A DNA stretch of 5,419 nucleotides from Methanomicrobiales archaeon (GTDB lineage Archaea > Halobacteriota > Methanomicrobia > Methanomicrobiales > JACTUA01). The position numbers were made by a program, and so were the translations under genes. Positions 1-5,419 of this stretch are shown here, piece after piece. The notes beneath the pieces were generated by a model that did no database searches, was not told the origin of the DNA, and worked only from the letters and a program-made list of their open reading frames with translations. The number at the start of each line of letters is the position of its first letter. Within the stretch, counting starts at the first letter, position 1. The stretch covers positions 1-5,419 of the forward strand of contig JAJRDF010000108.1 of NCBI GenBank assembly GCA_028678555.1, read 5' to 3'.

Positions 1-2
1 CG

Positions 3-323
3 TCAGAGGGAGTCGATGCTGACCCGGTCGAAGTCCTGGGTGGCCTTCCGGATGTCGGTCACCCCGAAGGCAGTCTGGACCGAGGTCATCTCCAGCTCCA
101 CGGCAGCGGAACAGACATAGTCCAGGAGATCCACCGAGAGTTCCCGCTTCTCCCGGCTCTTCCGGAGCTGCTCCATGAGGGCCGCCATCTTCTCCGGCGG
201 CTCCAGCCGCAGCTTGGCGAGGCTCACCACGCACATGTAGATGCGGGTCAGGTTCCGATCCGGCCCTGTGATCGTCTCAAAGAAGTTGCGGATCACCTGG
301 GCCTGGTAAATCTCGCCTGCCAT
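3..323 (-). CDS. Unrecognised small helical protein, 106 aa
   Basis: I do not recognise this family. The protein starts MAGEIYQAQV and ends VSIDSL, followed by TGA. It looks soluble and mostly helical. Amphipathic stretches lie near residues 4-18, 24-40, 43-60 (very charged, rich in K/R/E) and 64-79, and there are single cysteines at 31 and 71. There is no signal peptide, membrane segment or metal-binding motif. The reading frame stays open upstream into the GTPase gene, but I see no ATG, GTG or TTG in that frame between the GTPase stop and position 323, so ATG 323 is the first credible start. A TATA-like box about 30 bp upstream supports it and suggests separate transcription from the GTPase gene, whose stop is 82 bp upstream. 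It could be a lineage-restricted methanogen protein; its function is unknown. Its coding status rests on length, promoter placement and sensible amino-acid composition. Confidence 0.72.
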   Translation of the reverse strand: MAGEIYQAQVIRNFFETITGPDRNLTRIYMCVVSLAKLRLEPPEKMAALMEQLRKSREKRELSVDLLDYVCSAAVELEMTSVQTAFGVTDIRKATQDFDRVSIDSL

Positions 324-348
324 CGTGATCAGGAGTTTTTCCCTGCGG

Positions 349-357
349 GTTAAATAG
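349..357 (-). promoter_or_regulatory. TATA-like promoter element of the 106-aa gene
   Basis: The minus strand reads CTATTTAAC in an otherwise GC-rich gap. Its centre is about 30 bp before ATG 323. Archaeal transcription normally starts about 25 bp downstream of the TATA centre, which predicts a start only a few bases before the ATG and thus a leaderless or near-leaderless mRNA. No good Shine-Dalgarno sequence lies just before the ATG, which agrees. The rest of the 324-405 gap holds a purine-rich run directly after the GTPase stop and nothing else I can name. Confidence 0.5.
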
Positions 358-405
358 TTGCTGGAACGGTCAGCCGCGCAGCAGACCCGGATCCCCCTTT
401 CCTCC

Positions 406-1575
406 CTATTTCCGCGTGGAAACGATCTTGATGATGTCCCCGTCCTGGAGGGGCTGGGTCTCCTTGATCCGCATCTTCTTCCGGGCATCGACGGCATACA
501 GGAATCCCTGGCCGATCTCGGTGTGGACCCGGAAGGCCAGGTCCTTCGGTGTGGACCCCCTCTTCATCAGGAATGCGTCGGGGAGGACCCGGCCCTGCTT
601 GTCGGAGTACTTGTGCTCATCCTCCACGGGATAGACCACGATCTGGTCCAGGCCCTTGAAGACCACCTGGTTGAGCATCTGGGGGACACCGGTGCCCCCG
701 AACTTCCCCATCAGCTCCTGGATCTTCGCGAGGCCGGTCTTCTGGGCACCGCTGAGGGACTCGGGTTTCAGGACCGTGAAGGAGGGATCGCCGGGCACGT
801 ACCGGATGATCCCGTGGGCGGTGGCGTTCCGCAGGGCCAGTTCGCCCGCCGCGGAGGCCAGGGGCACTCCCATGGCCCGGAGTTCCCCCAACCGCTCCGC
901 CGGCGCCTCGTCGGCCTTGTTCCCCACCGGATAGAGGGGCTTTGCCAGGGCCAGCAGCCGGCCAGAGAACCGGATCAGCTCCTCCTCGGAGGCCCGGGGG
1001 AGATCGGTCCCCAGTTCCAGATCCACCTGGTGGACGTGCTCCCGGGTGATGCCCAGGCCGGCCAGGAGCTCGGCGAGGGCGGTATCCATGGAGAAGGATC
1101 TGGCCTGGGCCTGCCGCTGCAGCTTGGCCCAGTGCTTCTGCAGGATCCCGTACAGCCACATGGTCATCTCCAGGGGCAGGAACCGGATATCCTCCCGGGG
1201 ATCATGGCTGCCTATCCCGACGGGGTTCCCCTCGCTATCGGTACCGCCGCTGGCATCCACCACGTGGATGATGGCGTCCGCCTCCCGCAGGTGGTCCAGG
1301 AACTGATTCCCGAGACCCCGCCCCTTGTGGGCGTCCGGTACGAGACCCGCCACGTCGATCAGGCCCACAGGGATGAACCGGACCCCGTCCACGCAGGCGG
1401 CGCAGGTGATCCCCAGGCTCCGGCAGGCGCAGGGGGCACGCACGTAGGCCACCCCGTGGTTGGCATCGATGGTGGTGAAGGGATAGTTGGCGATCTCCAC
1501 GTTCGCCAGGGTCGCCGCCTTGAAGAAGGTGGACTTCCCGCAGTTGGGTTTCCCGGCCAGTGCAAGCGTGATCAT
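406..1575 (-). CDS. Translation-associated GTPase, Ygr210/YchF (Obg-like) family with TGS domain
   Basis: This is a 389-residue P-loop GTPase of the Obg superfamily, in the branch shared by archaea and fungi (Ygr210), a sister of YchF/Ola1. The G1 loop GKPNCGKST is at residues 8-16. The switch region NYPFTTID follows at 30-37. G3 is DVAGLV at 74-79, with the glycine-rich HKGRGLGNQF just after it, which is typical of this branch. G4 is NKAD at 219-222 and G5 is SAA near 241. The NKxD form predicts GTP preference, unlike the altered G4 of ATP-using YchF/Ola1. The segment SHDPREDIRFL (123-133) matches the archaeal subgroup. Residues from about 310 to 389 form a TGS domain, an RNA- or ribosome-associated fold. 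Four cysteines (49, 51, 58, 61) lie between G2 and G3. Length is normal for the family. ATG 1575 is preceded by GGGAG four bases away and by a TATA box at 30 bp. A role in ribosome or translation quality control is inferred from family members. Confidence 0.93.
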   Translation of the reverse strand: MITLALAGKPNCGKSTFFKAATLANVEIANYPFTTIDANHGVAYVRAPCACRSLGITCAACVDGVRFIPVGLIDVAGLVPDAHKGRGLGNQFLDHLREADAIIHVVDASGGTDSEGNPVGIGSHDPREDIRFLPLEMTMWLYGILQKHWAKLQRQAQARSFSMDTALAELLAGLGITREHVHQVDLELGTDLPRASEEELIRFSGRLLALAKPLYPVGNKADEAPAERLGELRAMGVPLASAAGELALRNATAHGIIRYVPGDPSFTVLKPESLSGAQKTGLAKIQELMGKFGGTGVPQMLNQVVFKGLDQIVVYPVEDEHKYSDKQGRVLPDAFLMKRGSTPKDLAFRVHTEIGQGFLYAVDARKKMRIKETQPLQDGDIIKIVSTRK

Positions 1576-1584
1576 ACCACTCCC

Positions 1585-1592
1585 ATTTAAAT
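1585..1592 (+). promoter_or_regulatory. TATA-like promoter of the COG1751-like operon
   Basis: The palindrome ATTTAAAT is centred about 28 bp before ATG 1617. A transcription start about 25 bp downstream of its centre would fall around 1613-1616, giving a leaderless mRNA. That would exclude the in-frame GTG at 1611 as the start. It is too close to ATG 1575 (about 13 bp) to serve as the minus-strand TATA box, so I assign it to the plus-strand gene. Confidence 0.5.
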
Positions 1593-1600
1593 GAAGGGAC

Positions 1601-1609
1601 TTAATAAAT
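1601..1609 (-). promoter_or_regulatory. TATA-like promoter of the GTPase gene
   Basis: The minus strand reads ATTTATTAA, centred 30 bp before ATG 1575. The predicted transcription start is around 1577-1581, leaving a leader of a few bases at most. The GGGAG at 1580-1584 would then be at or upstream of the mRNA 5' end, so it may not work as a ribosome binding site. The element lies only about 12 bp upstream of the opposite gene's ATG (1617), too close to drive that gene. Confidence 0.5.
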
Positions 1610-1616
1610 TGTGATC

Positions 1617-2207
1617 ATGGCGTTCACGAGGAAGGATATCTTCTATTTCCAGCGTCCCGGTGAGGAAAACACCGCGGATGCAGCCCGGATGGCAGTCGGG
1701 CGTGCCCGGGAGCTGGGTCTGCGCCGCATCGTCGTTGCAAGCACGTCAGGCACGACGGCCCTCCGGTTCCTGGATGCGATGGAAGGGACCGGGCTTGAAC
1801 TGGTGGTGGTGACCCACGTCGTGGGATTCTCGTCGCCGGGGGTCTGGGAGTTCGCTCCCGATGCCGAAAAGCGCCTGCGGGAGAAGGGCGCCCGGATCGT
1901 GACCGGGACCCATGCCCTCTCCGGCCTGGAACGGGCCCTCTCCCGCTCGCAGAAGGTCAGCGGCGGGTCCCGGACGGAGGCCATTGCCGAGGCCCTCCGG
2001 CGGGTCGTGGCCATGGGCCTGAAGGTGGCCGTGGAGTGCGTGCTCATCGCTGCCGACCAGGGTGCCGTCAGCGTAACGGAGGAGGTGGTGGCCTGCGGTG
2101 GCACCATCAGCGGGGCCGACACCGTCTGCGTGATCCGGCCTGCCCACACGGCCTCCTTCTTTGATCTGCAGGTGAGGGAGATCGTGGCCATGCCCCGGGT
2201 GCGGTAA
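1617..2207 (+). CDS. Pyruvate kinase C-terminal-domain-like protein (COG1751 type)
   Basis: A 196-residue protein resembling the free-standing alpha/beta domain homologous to the pyruvate kinase C-terminal (PK_C) domain. The COG1751 family, to which Archaeoglobus AF0103 belongs, is mostly archaeal. Visible hallmarks are ENTADAARMAVGRARELG (about 18-35), the ligand-loop-like STSGTTALR (about 42-50), VVTHVVGF (about 65-72), GTHALSGLERA (about 97-107) and the late strand AADQGAVSV (about 145-153). There is no catalytic TIM barrel, so it is not a pyruvate kinase; in that enzyme the domain is regulatory. Length matches the family (about 190 residues). ATG 1617 is preferred over GTG 1611 because the TATA box at 1585-1592 would start transcription just before 1617. 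It shares a 41-bp divergent promoter region with the GTPase gene and is followed after 4 bp by a membrane-protein gene, almost certainly cotranscribed. The biochemical function is not established; nucleotide or phosphate-ester binding is a guess from the fold. Confidence 0.85.
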   Translation: MAFTRKDIFYFQRPGEENTADAARMAVGRARELGLRRIVVASTSGTTALRFLDAMEGTGLELVVVTHVVGFSSPGVWEFAPDAEKRLREKGARIVTGTHALSGLERALSRSQKVSGGSRTEAIAEALRRVVAMGLKVAVECVLIAADQGAVSVTEEVVACGGTISGADTVCVIRPAHTASFFDLQVREIVAMPRVR

Positions 2208-2211
2208 CCCT

Positions 2212-3045
2212 ATGGTCCTTGCATCGCTCCGGGAAGCCCTGGGCCTGCTCGTCTCCAGGCCGGTCCTCTGGATCACCGGCCTTGCCATGGGTTCCCTGGG
2301 TGTTCCCCTCCTCCTGTTCGGGTATGAGGGGGGGGCGTTCCTGGCCGGACGCCTCGCAATCCTCCAGCTGGCCATCCTCCCCTTCTTCGTTGCCGGATCC
2401 CTGGGGGTCATCCACGGGGGTGAAGGCAGTCCCGGCGCCTTTCTCTCCTGCGGCCGGCGCTTCTACTTCCGGGTCCTGCTCCCCATGGCCGTCGTCCTCG
2501 CGGCTGCCGTGCTTACCATCTTCCTGGTCATGATCCCGGTGAGCCTGCTTTCCGGCGGGGCGGCGGCGGCGGCAGGCTTCGTCATCCCCGGGGTCCTGAT
2601 CCCCTTTGCCTTCTTCACCTATTTCTCCGATACCGCTGCAGTGCTGGAGGACCGGAAGGCACTGGATGCCGTGAGGAGGAGCGTGGAGTTCACGATCCAG
2701 CATTCCCTGAAGGTCGTGCTCTTCTACGTGGTCAACCTGGCAATCCTCTTCGGCGCCCTTTTTCTGGGCGCCGCCCTCTGGAGCATCCTCCTGGCAGAGG
2801 AGCTGACGCCCCTGACCCGGATGAATTCCACCGAGATCGCGGCCCTTACTCCCGGGGACCTGGCCACCCTTATCGGGACCGACGGGATCTGGGTCTCGGC
2901 CGCCGTCGCATTCGTTCTCCTCACCTGCTGCGGCACCCTCGTGGTCGCGTACCGCGCCTGCTTCTTCCGGAAGATTGCGGGTGCCTTGCCCACAGCCCCC
3001 CCGCAGGGTGAGTACGATACCAAGGGGCGGTGGTACCGGTACTAG
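2212..3045 (+). CDS. Multi-pass membrane protein of unknown function (DUF7847-like)
   Basis: A 277-residue integral membrane protein with about six hydrophobic segments, near residues 18-38, 41-63, 86-113, 116-140, 166-192 and 228-250. A longer polar loop (about 193-226) lies between the last two, and the charged tail ends TKGRWYRY. It has no cleavable signal peptide, transporter signature or catalytic motif that I can see. The layout resembles the poorly characterised archaeal DUF7847-type membrane proteins, in which the segment DRKALDAVRRS (about 147-157) precedes a helix pair; this match is from memory and tentative. An alanine run near 121-126 comes from a GC-rich codon stretch. The start ATG is 4 bp after the upstream stop, with a weak GGTG at 2198-2201 as the only ribosome-binding candidate, so translational coupling is likely. 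It may work with the COG1751-like protein, but only the gene order suggests it. Confidence 0.82.
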   Translation: MVLASLREALGLLVSRPVLWITGLAMGSLGVPLLLFGYEGGAFLAGRLAILQLAILPFFVAGSLGVIHGGEGSPGAFLSCGRRFYFRVLLPMAVVLAAAVLTIFLVMIPVSLLSGGAAAAAGFVIPGVLIPFAFFTYFSDTAAVLEDRKALDAVRRSVEFTIQHSLKVVLFYVVNLAILFGALFLGAALWSILLAEELTPLTRMNSTEIAALTPGDLATLIGTDGIWVSAAVAFVLLTCCGTLVVAYRACFFRKIAGALPTAPPQGEYDTKGRWYRY

Positions 3046-3094
3046 GGAACGGGGATCTCCTGGGACGATGGACTGCCGGAAGTGATGGTGCGGG

Positions 3095-4297
3095 TTACAG
3101 AAAGAACACCAGGGCAACGAGTCCGCCGCAGAGTGTTGCGATCAGGTTGGTGCCGGCATTCCCTATGTACCCCCCGTTCTCCAGGGTTGCCCCCACCAGG
3201 CTGTCAACGTTGGTTCCGATAAAGCCGGCCAGCGAACAGACGGCCACCATCGGGAGGGTGATCACACCCATCGCCGAGGCAGCACCGGCGACAATCAGGG
3301 AGCCAACTAAGGCGGCCACCTCCCCTTCCCACGTGATTCCGCCATTGGTCCCCCGGGGAACGATCTCAAATGTTGTGATAAGTACCGGAGCGCTGGTCGT
3401 CATGCCGATCTCCCCGGCCACTGTGTCACCGGCAGCGGTGGCGATGGAGCCGACGAAAAGAGCCGTGAACATCGCCTGTGCCGGGAGACCGACCTGGCCC
3501 GCGAGGCCGAAGAGCACCGCCGCCGCAGTCCCCACGAGCAGGTTGGAGAAGACGTTCACGTACCCGCGGACCCCGCCGTGGGACTCGGCGGCCCCCAGGG
3601 ATGACTTGTACTCGAACCGGTAGCGGGTGGCTGCGGACCCCACGATCATGAAGACCAGGATCACGAAGAACCACCAGACGTCCGCGAAGACGATGGTGAT
3701 GAGGCCCACCAGGGCCCCGGAGAAGAGACCGGAGAGATCCGCGACCCGGAGCCGGTACGCGACATAGCCGAAGGAGAATGCGATGAAGGCCGCGAAGGCC
3801 AGGTTCCTGACCGGGACCTTGTAGGCCAGTTCCATGAAAAGCCACGTGGCCATGGCCACCCCCAGGCCCTCCACCATCATCACGTCGCTGCGGTTCTTGA
3901 GCGCCGTCTTGATCAGCATGGCCACGGTGACCCCGATGAGGCCCACCAGGGGTTCGAATTGCCCCATGGCGAGCATGACCAGGAGGGAACCGGTGACGGC
4001 ACCGGAAAAGTACAGAAAATGGGGGTGGAGCCCGGGGCGGGCGGCACGGAAGGCAATCTCGCCGAAAGCTACGATGGCCACGGCCTGCAGCAGGGCAAAG
4101 AGGGGAAGCCATCCCATCCCGTAGAGCACCGCAAGGACCGCAAGGGAGATGGAAACGGATTTCGTGCCCCGGATCAGATAGAGGAGGGCGGAGAAGAGGA
4201 CCATCAGAAGGGAGAGGACCCAGGGCGGCTGGAGATAGGGTGCCGCCAGTACAAAGGCGATGGTCAGGGGGATGGCCACCCAGGATCCGGCCCGCAT
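3095..4297 (-). CDS. DUF92 (TMEM19/VTE6-like) membrane protein with extra N-terminal membrane domain
   Basis: A 400-residue, very hydrophobic protein with about a dozen membrane segments. Residues from about 165 to 400 form a DUF92 domain (TIGR00297 type). Hallmarks are SHGGVRGYVNVFSN (239-252), GDTVAGEIG (290-298), PRGTNGGIT (314-322), GTNVDSLVGATLE (361-373) and a closing GNAGTNLIAT (379-388). The plant and cyanobacterial member VTE6 is a phytyl-phosphate kinase, so this protein may phosphorylate an isoprenoid phosphate such as geranylgeranyl phosphate in archaeal lipid metabolism or salvage; that is inference. DUF92 proteins are often about 240 residues; the first 160 residues here are a separate membrane region without DUF92 motifs. 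ATG 4297 is the earliest possible start, because an in-frame TAG lies at 4301-4303. AGGAG abuts the ATG directly with no spacer, which is unusual. The gene converges with 2212-3045 and diverges from valS. Confidence 0.88.
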   Translation of the reverse strand: MRAGSWVAIPLTIAFVLAAPYLQPPWVLSLLMVLFSALLYLIRGTKSVSISLAVLAVLYGMGWLPLFALLQAVAIVAFGEIAFRAARPGLHPHFLYFSGAVTGSLLVMLAMGQFEPLVGLIGVTVAMLIKTALKNRSDVMMVEGLGVAMATWLFMELAYKVPVRNLAFAAFIAFSFGYVAYRLRVADLSGLFSGALVGLITIVFADVWWFFVILVFMIVGSAATRYRFEYKSSLGAAESHGGVRGYVNVFSNLLVGTAAAVLFGLAGQVGLPAQAMFTALFVGSIATAAGDTVAGEIGMTTSAPVLITTFEIVPRGTNGGITWEGEVAALVGSLIVAGAASAMGVITLPMVAVCSLAGFIGTNVDSLVGATLENGGYIGNAGTNLIATLCGGLVALVFFL

Positions 4298-4302
4298 CTC
4301 CT
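4298..4302 (-). promoter_or_regulatory. Shine-Dalgarno-like AGGAG touching the DUF92 start codon
   Basis: The minus strand reads CTAGGAG immediately followed by ATG 4297. The AGGAG overlaps an in-frame TAG (4301-4303), so translation cannot begin further upstream in this frame. A spacer of zero is shorter than the usual 5-9 bases. The next candidate, GTG at codon 7, would leave a spacer of 18 bases, which is too long. The motif may therefore act poorly or be accidental. The start at 4297 remains the best choice. Confidence 0.35.
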
Positions 4303-4386
4303 AGAGGATCGGTCGGCGGGATGGAAGAGCCTTTCGGGTTCCCGTCCTCCACCCCAACAGCACCGGCGGGGATCGTTTGCGAGAGG

Positions 4387-4395
4387 TATATTTTC
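4387..4395 (+). promoter_or_regulatory. TATA-like promoter of valS, possibly shared with the DUF92 gene
   Basis: TATATTTTC is the only clear AT-rich element in the 124-bp gap between the DUF92 gene and valS. It is centred about 31 bp before ATG 4422, predicting transcription from around 4414-4418 and a very short leader. That would exclude the in-frame GTG at 4401 as the valS start. On the minus strand the same tract reads GAAAATATA and could start a DUF92 transcript with a leader of roughly 65-70 bases. I saw no strong hairpin or known riboswitch in the remaining gap. Confidence 0.5.
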
Positions 4396-4421
4396 TCCCA
4401 GTGACAACGCTTGCCGCAAGG

Positions 4422-5419
4422 ATGGCAGACACACCGGGCATCCCCACGCACTACGATTTCGGCGAGGTGGAGGGGCGCTGGCAGCGGACCTGGCGGGACC
4501 AGGACTTCTACTTTGATCCCGCCTCCCCGAAGCCCCGCTACATCATCGATACCCCTCCCCCGTACCCCACCGGGAGCTTCCATATAGGGAACGCCCTCAA
4601 CTGGTGCTACATCGATTTCATTGCCCGGTACAAGCGGATGCGGGGGTACAATGTCATGTTCCCCCAGGGATGGGACTGCCACGGCCTCCCCACCGAGGTG
4701 AAGGTGGAGGAGACCCACCATATCACGAAGAACGATGTCTCCCGCGAGGAGTTCCGGAGGATGTGCCGGGAGCTGACGGCGAAAAACATCGCGCTGATGC
4801 GCAGCACCATGCGGGGGCTGGGATTCTCCACCGACTGGTCCCACGAGTACATCACCATGCTCCCGGAGTATTATACGAAGACGCAGCGGTCCTTCCTCCG
4901 GATGTATCACGGGGGGTACATCTACCAGTCCGAGCACCCGGTGAACTTCTGCACCCGGTGCGAGACAGCCATCGCCTACGCCGAGGTGACCTATGACGAC
5001 CGGAAGACCACCCTCCACCACTTCGATTTCGACGGGATCGAGATCGCCACCTCCCGGCCCGAACTCCTGGCCGCCTGCGTGGCGGTGGCTGTACACCCCG
5101 GTGACGAACGCTACCGGGGGCTTGAGGGGCGGAAGCTCCGGGTACCTTTCTTCGGTCACCAGGTGCCGGTGATCCGGGACGAATCGGTGGACCCCTCCTT
5201 CGGGACAGGTGCCGTCATGATCTGCACCTTCGGCGACAAGCAGGACGTGCACTGGTGGAAACAGCACAACCTGCCCCTCCGGAAGGCCATCGACCGCCAG
5301 GGGAGGATGACGGGAATCGCCGGGAAGTACGAGGGGAAGCGGGTTGAGGAAGCCCGGGCCGCCATCGTCGGGGATATGAAGGATCAGGGGATCCTGAAGG
5401 ACCAGCACCCGCTGGAGCA
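4422..5419 (+). CDS. valS: Valyl-tRNA synthetase, N-terminal 332 residues (runs off the window)
   Basis: A class Ia aminoacyl-tRNA synthetase that charges tRNA-Val in the cytoplasm. The class I signature PPPYPTGSFHIGNALNW is at 45-61, with HIGN at 54-57 as the HIGH-box variant. The fold continues with RMRGYNVMFPQGWDCHGLPT (72-91) and GFSTDW (134-139). NFCTRCETAIAYAEV (175-189) carries a CxxC pair (C177, C180) that probably contributes to a zinc site. The CP1 editing domain, which hydrolyses Thr-tRNA-Val, begins around 190. It shows IATSRPELLAACVAVAVHPG (208-227) and GTGAVMICTFGDKQD (261-275), the latter close to the usual ValRS editing-site motif. The KMSKS loop and anticodon-binding domain lie beyond the window; archaeal ValRS is about 860-900 residues. 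ATG 4422 is chosen over the in-frame GTG 4401 because the TATA box at 4387-4395 predicts transcription just before 4422. The gene diverges from the DUF92 gene. Confidence 0.95.
   Translation, partial: MADTPGIPTHYDFGEVEGRWQRTWRDQDFYFDPASPKPRYIIDTPPPYPTGSFHIGNALNWCYIDFIARYKRMRGYNVMFPQGWDCHGLPTEVKVEETHHITKNDVSREEFRRMCRELTAKNIALMRSTMRGLGFSTDWSHEYITMLPEYYTKTQRSFLRMYHGGYIYQSEHPVNFCTRCETAIAYAEVTYDDRKTTLHHFDFDGIEIATSRPELLAACVAVAVHPGDERYRGLEGRKLRVPFFGHQVPVIRDESVDPSFGTGAVMICTFGDKQDVHWWKQHNLPLRKAIDRQGRMTGIAGKYEGKRVEEARAAIVGDMKDQGILKDQHPLE

Noticed and set aside
358..1590. A 410-codon open frame on the plus strand opposite the GTPase gene
   Set aside because: It mirrors the GTPase gene, has low-complexity composition rich in G, P, H and L, and shows no recognisable domain. 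Long antisense frames are expected in GC-rich coding DNA.
1611..1616. GTG 1611 as the start of the COG1751-like gene
   Set aside because: It would add only two residues, and the TATA box at 1585-1592 predicts transcription starting after it.
2561..2575. A GCG-rich microrepeat within the membrane-protein gene
   Set aside because: It encodes a short alanine run in a hydrophobic region and is explained by GC-rich codon use. It is too short to call a repeat element.
3046..3094. A terminator in the convergent gap
   Set aside because: Neither strand shows a T-rich tract or a convincing hairpin in these 49 bases.
2107..3117. A 336-codon minus-strand open frame opposite the two-gene operon
   Set aside because: It is composed largely of G, E, D, Q, R and P and spans two real genes and their junction, so it is a shadow of their codon bias.
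4298..4421. A possible T-box or other leader element upstream of valS
   Set aside because: T-boxes are bacterial, the predicted valS leader is only a few bases, and I found no tRNA-like or conserved leader structure. The small CGGGTTCCCG at 4335-4344 has a loop of two bases and cannot form a normal hairpin.
3426..5408. A 660-codon minus-strand open frame covering valS and part of the DUF92 gene
   Set aside because: It is the longest open frame, but it is antisense to an unmistakable valyl-tRNA synthetase and out of frame with the DUF92 gene. It has no domain and a proline/glycine/histidine-rich composition.

Overview
The window looks like a chromosomal housekeeping segment of a GC-rich euryarchaeon, most likely a methanogen of the Methanomicrobiales (Methanoculleus/Methanolinea-like). 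That placement is inferred from four things. The GTPase is of the archaeal/fungal Ygr210 type. There is a stand-alone pyruvate-kinase-C-domain protein of the COG1751 type and a methanogen-style DUF92 membrane protein. Short AT-rich TATA boxes precede the genes in otherwise GC-rich DNA. I see no mobile element, RNA gene, CRISPR array or phage gene.

Layout: positions 3-323 (-) hold a 106-residue protein I do not recognise. Positions 406-1575 (-) encode an Obg/YchF-related, translation-associated GTPase with a C-terminal TGS domain. A 41-bp divergent promoter region (1576-1616) separates it from a two-gene plus-strand operon: 1617-2207 (COG1751-like protein) and, 4 bp later, 2212-3045 (six-helix membrane protein). 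These run convergently, with a 49-bp gap, into 3095-4297 (-), a 400-residue DUF92-family membrane protein with an extra N-terminal membrane domain. A second divergent region (4298-4421) leads to valS, valyl-tRNA synthetase, from 4422. Only its first 332 codons lie in the window, so it has no stop here.

Functionally the segment is a mixture. Two genes serve translation (the GTPase and ValRS). One may act in isoprenoid-phosphate metabolism (DUF92). The remaining three are poorly characterised. The most interesting non-coding signal is at the starts. Four genes each have a TATA-like element centred about 28-32 bp before the ATG, which predicts leaderless or near-leaderless transcripts. In the 41-bp divergent region the two TATA boxes interlock, so the two promoters should occlude one another. 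I did not find a convincing undescribed defence, mobile or biosynthetic system.
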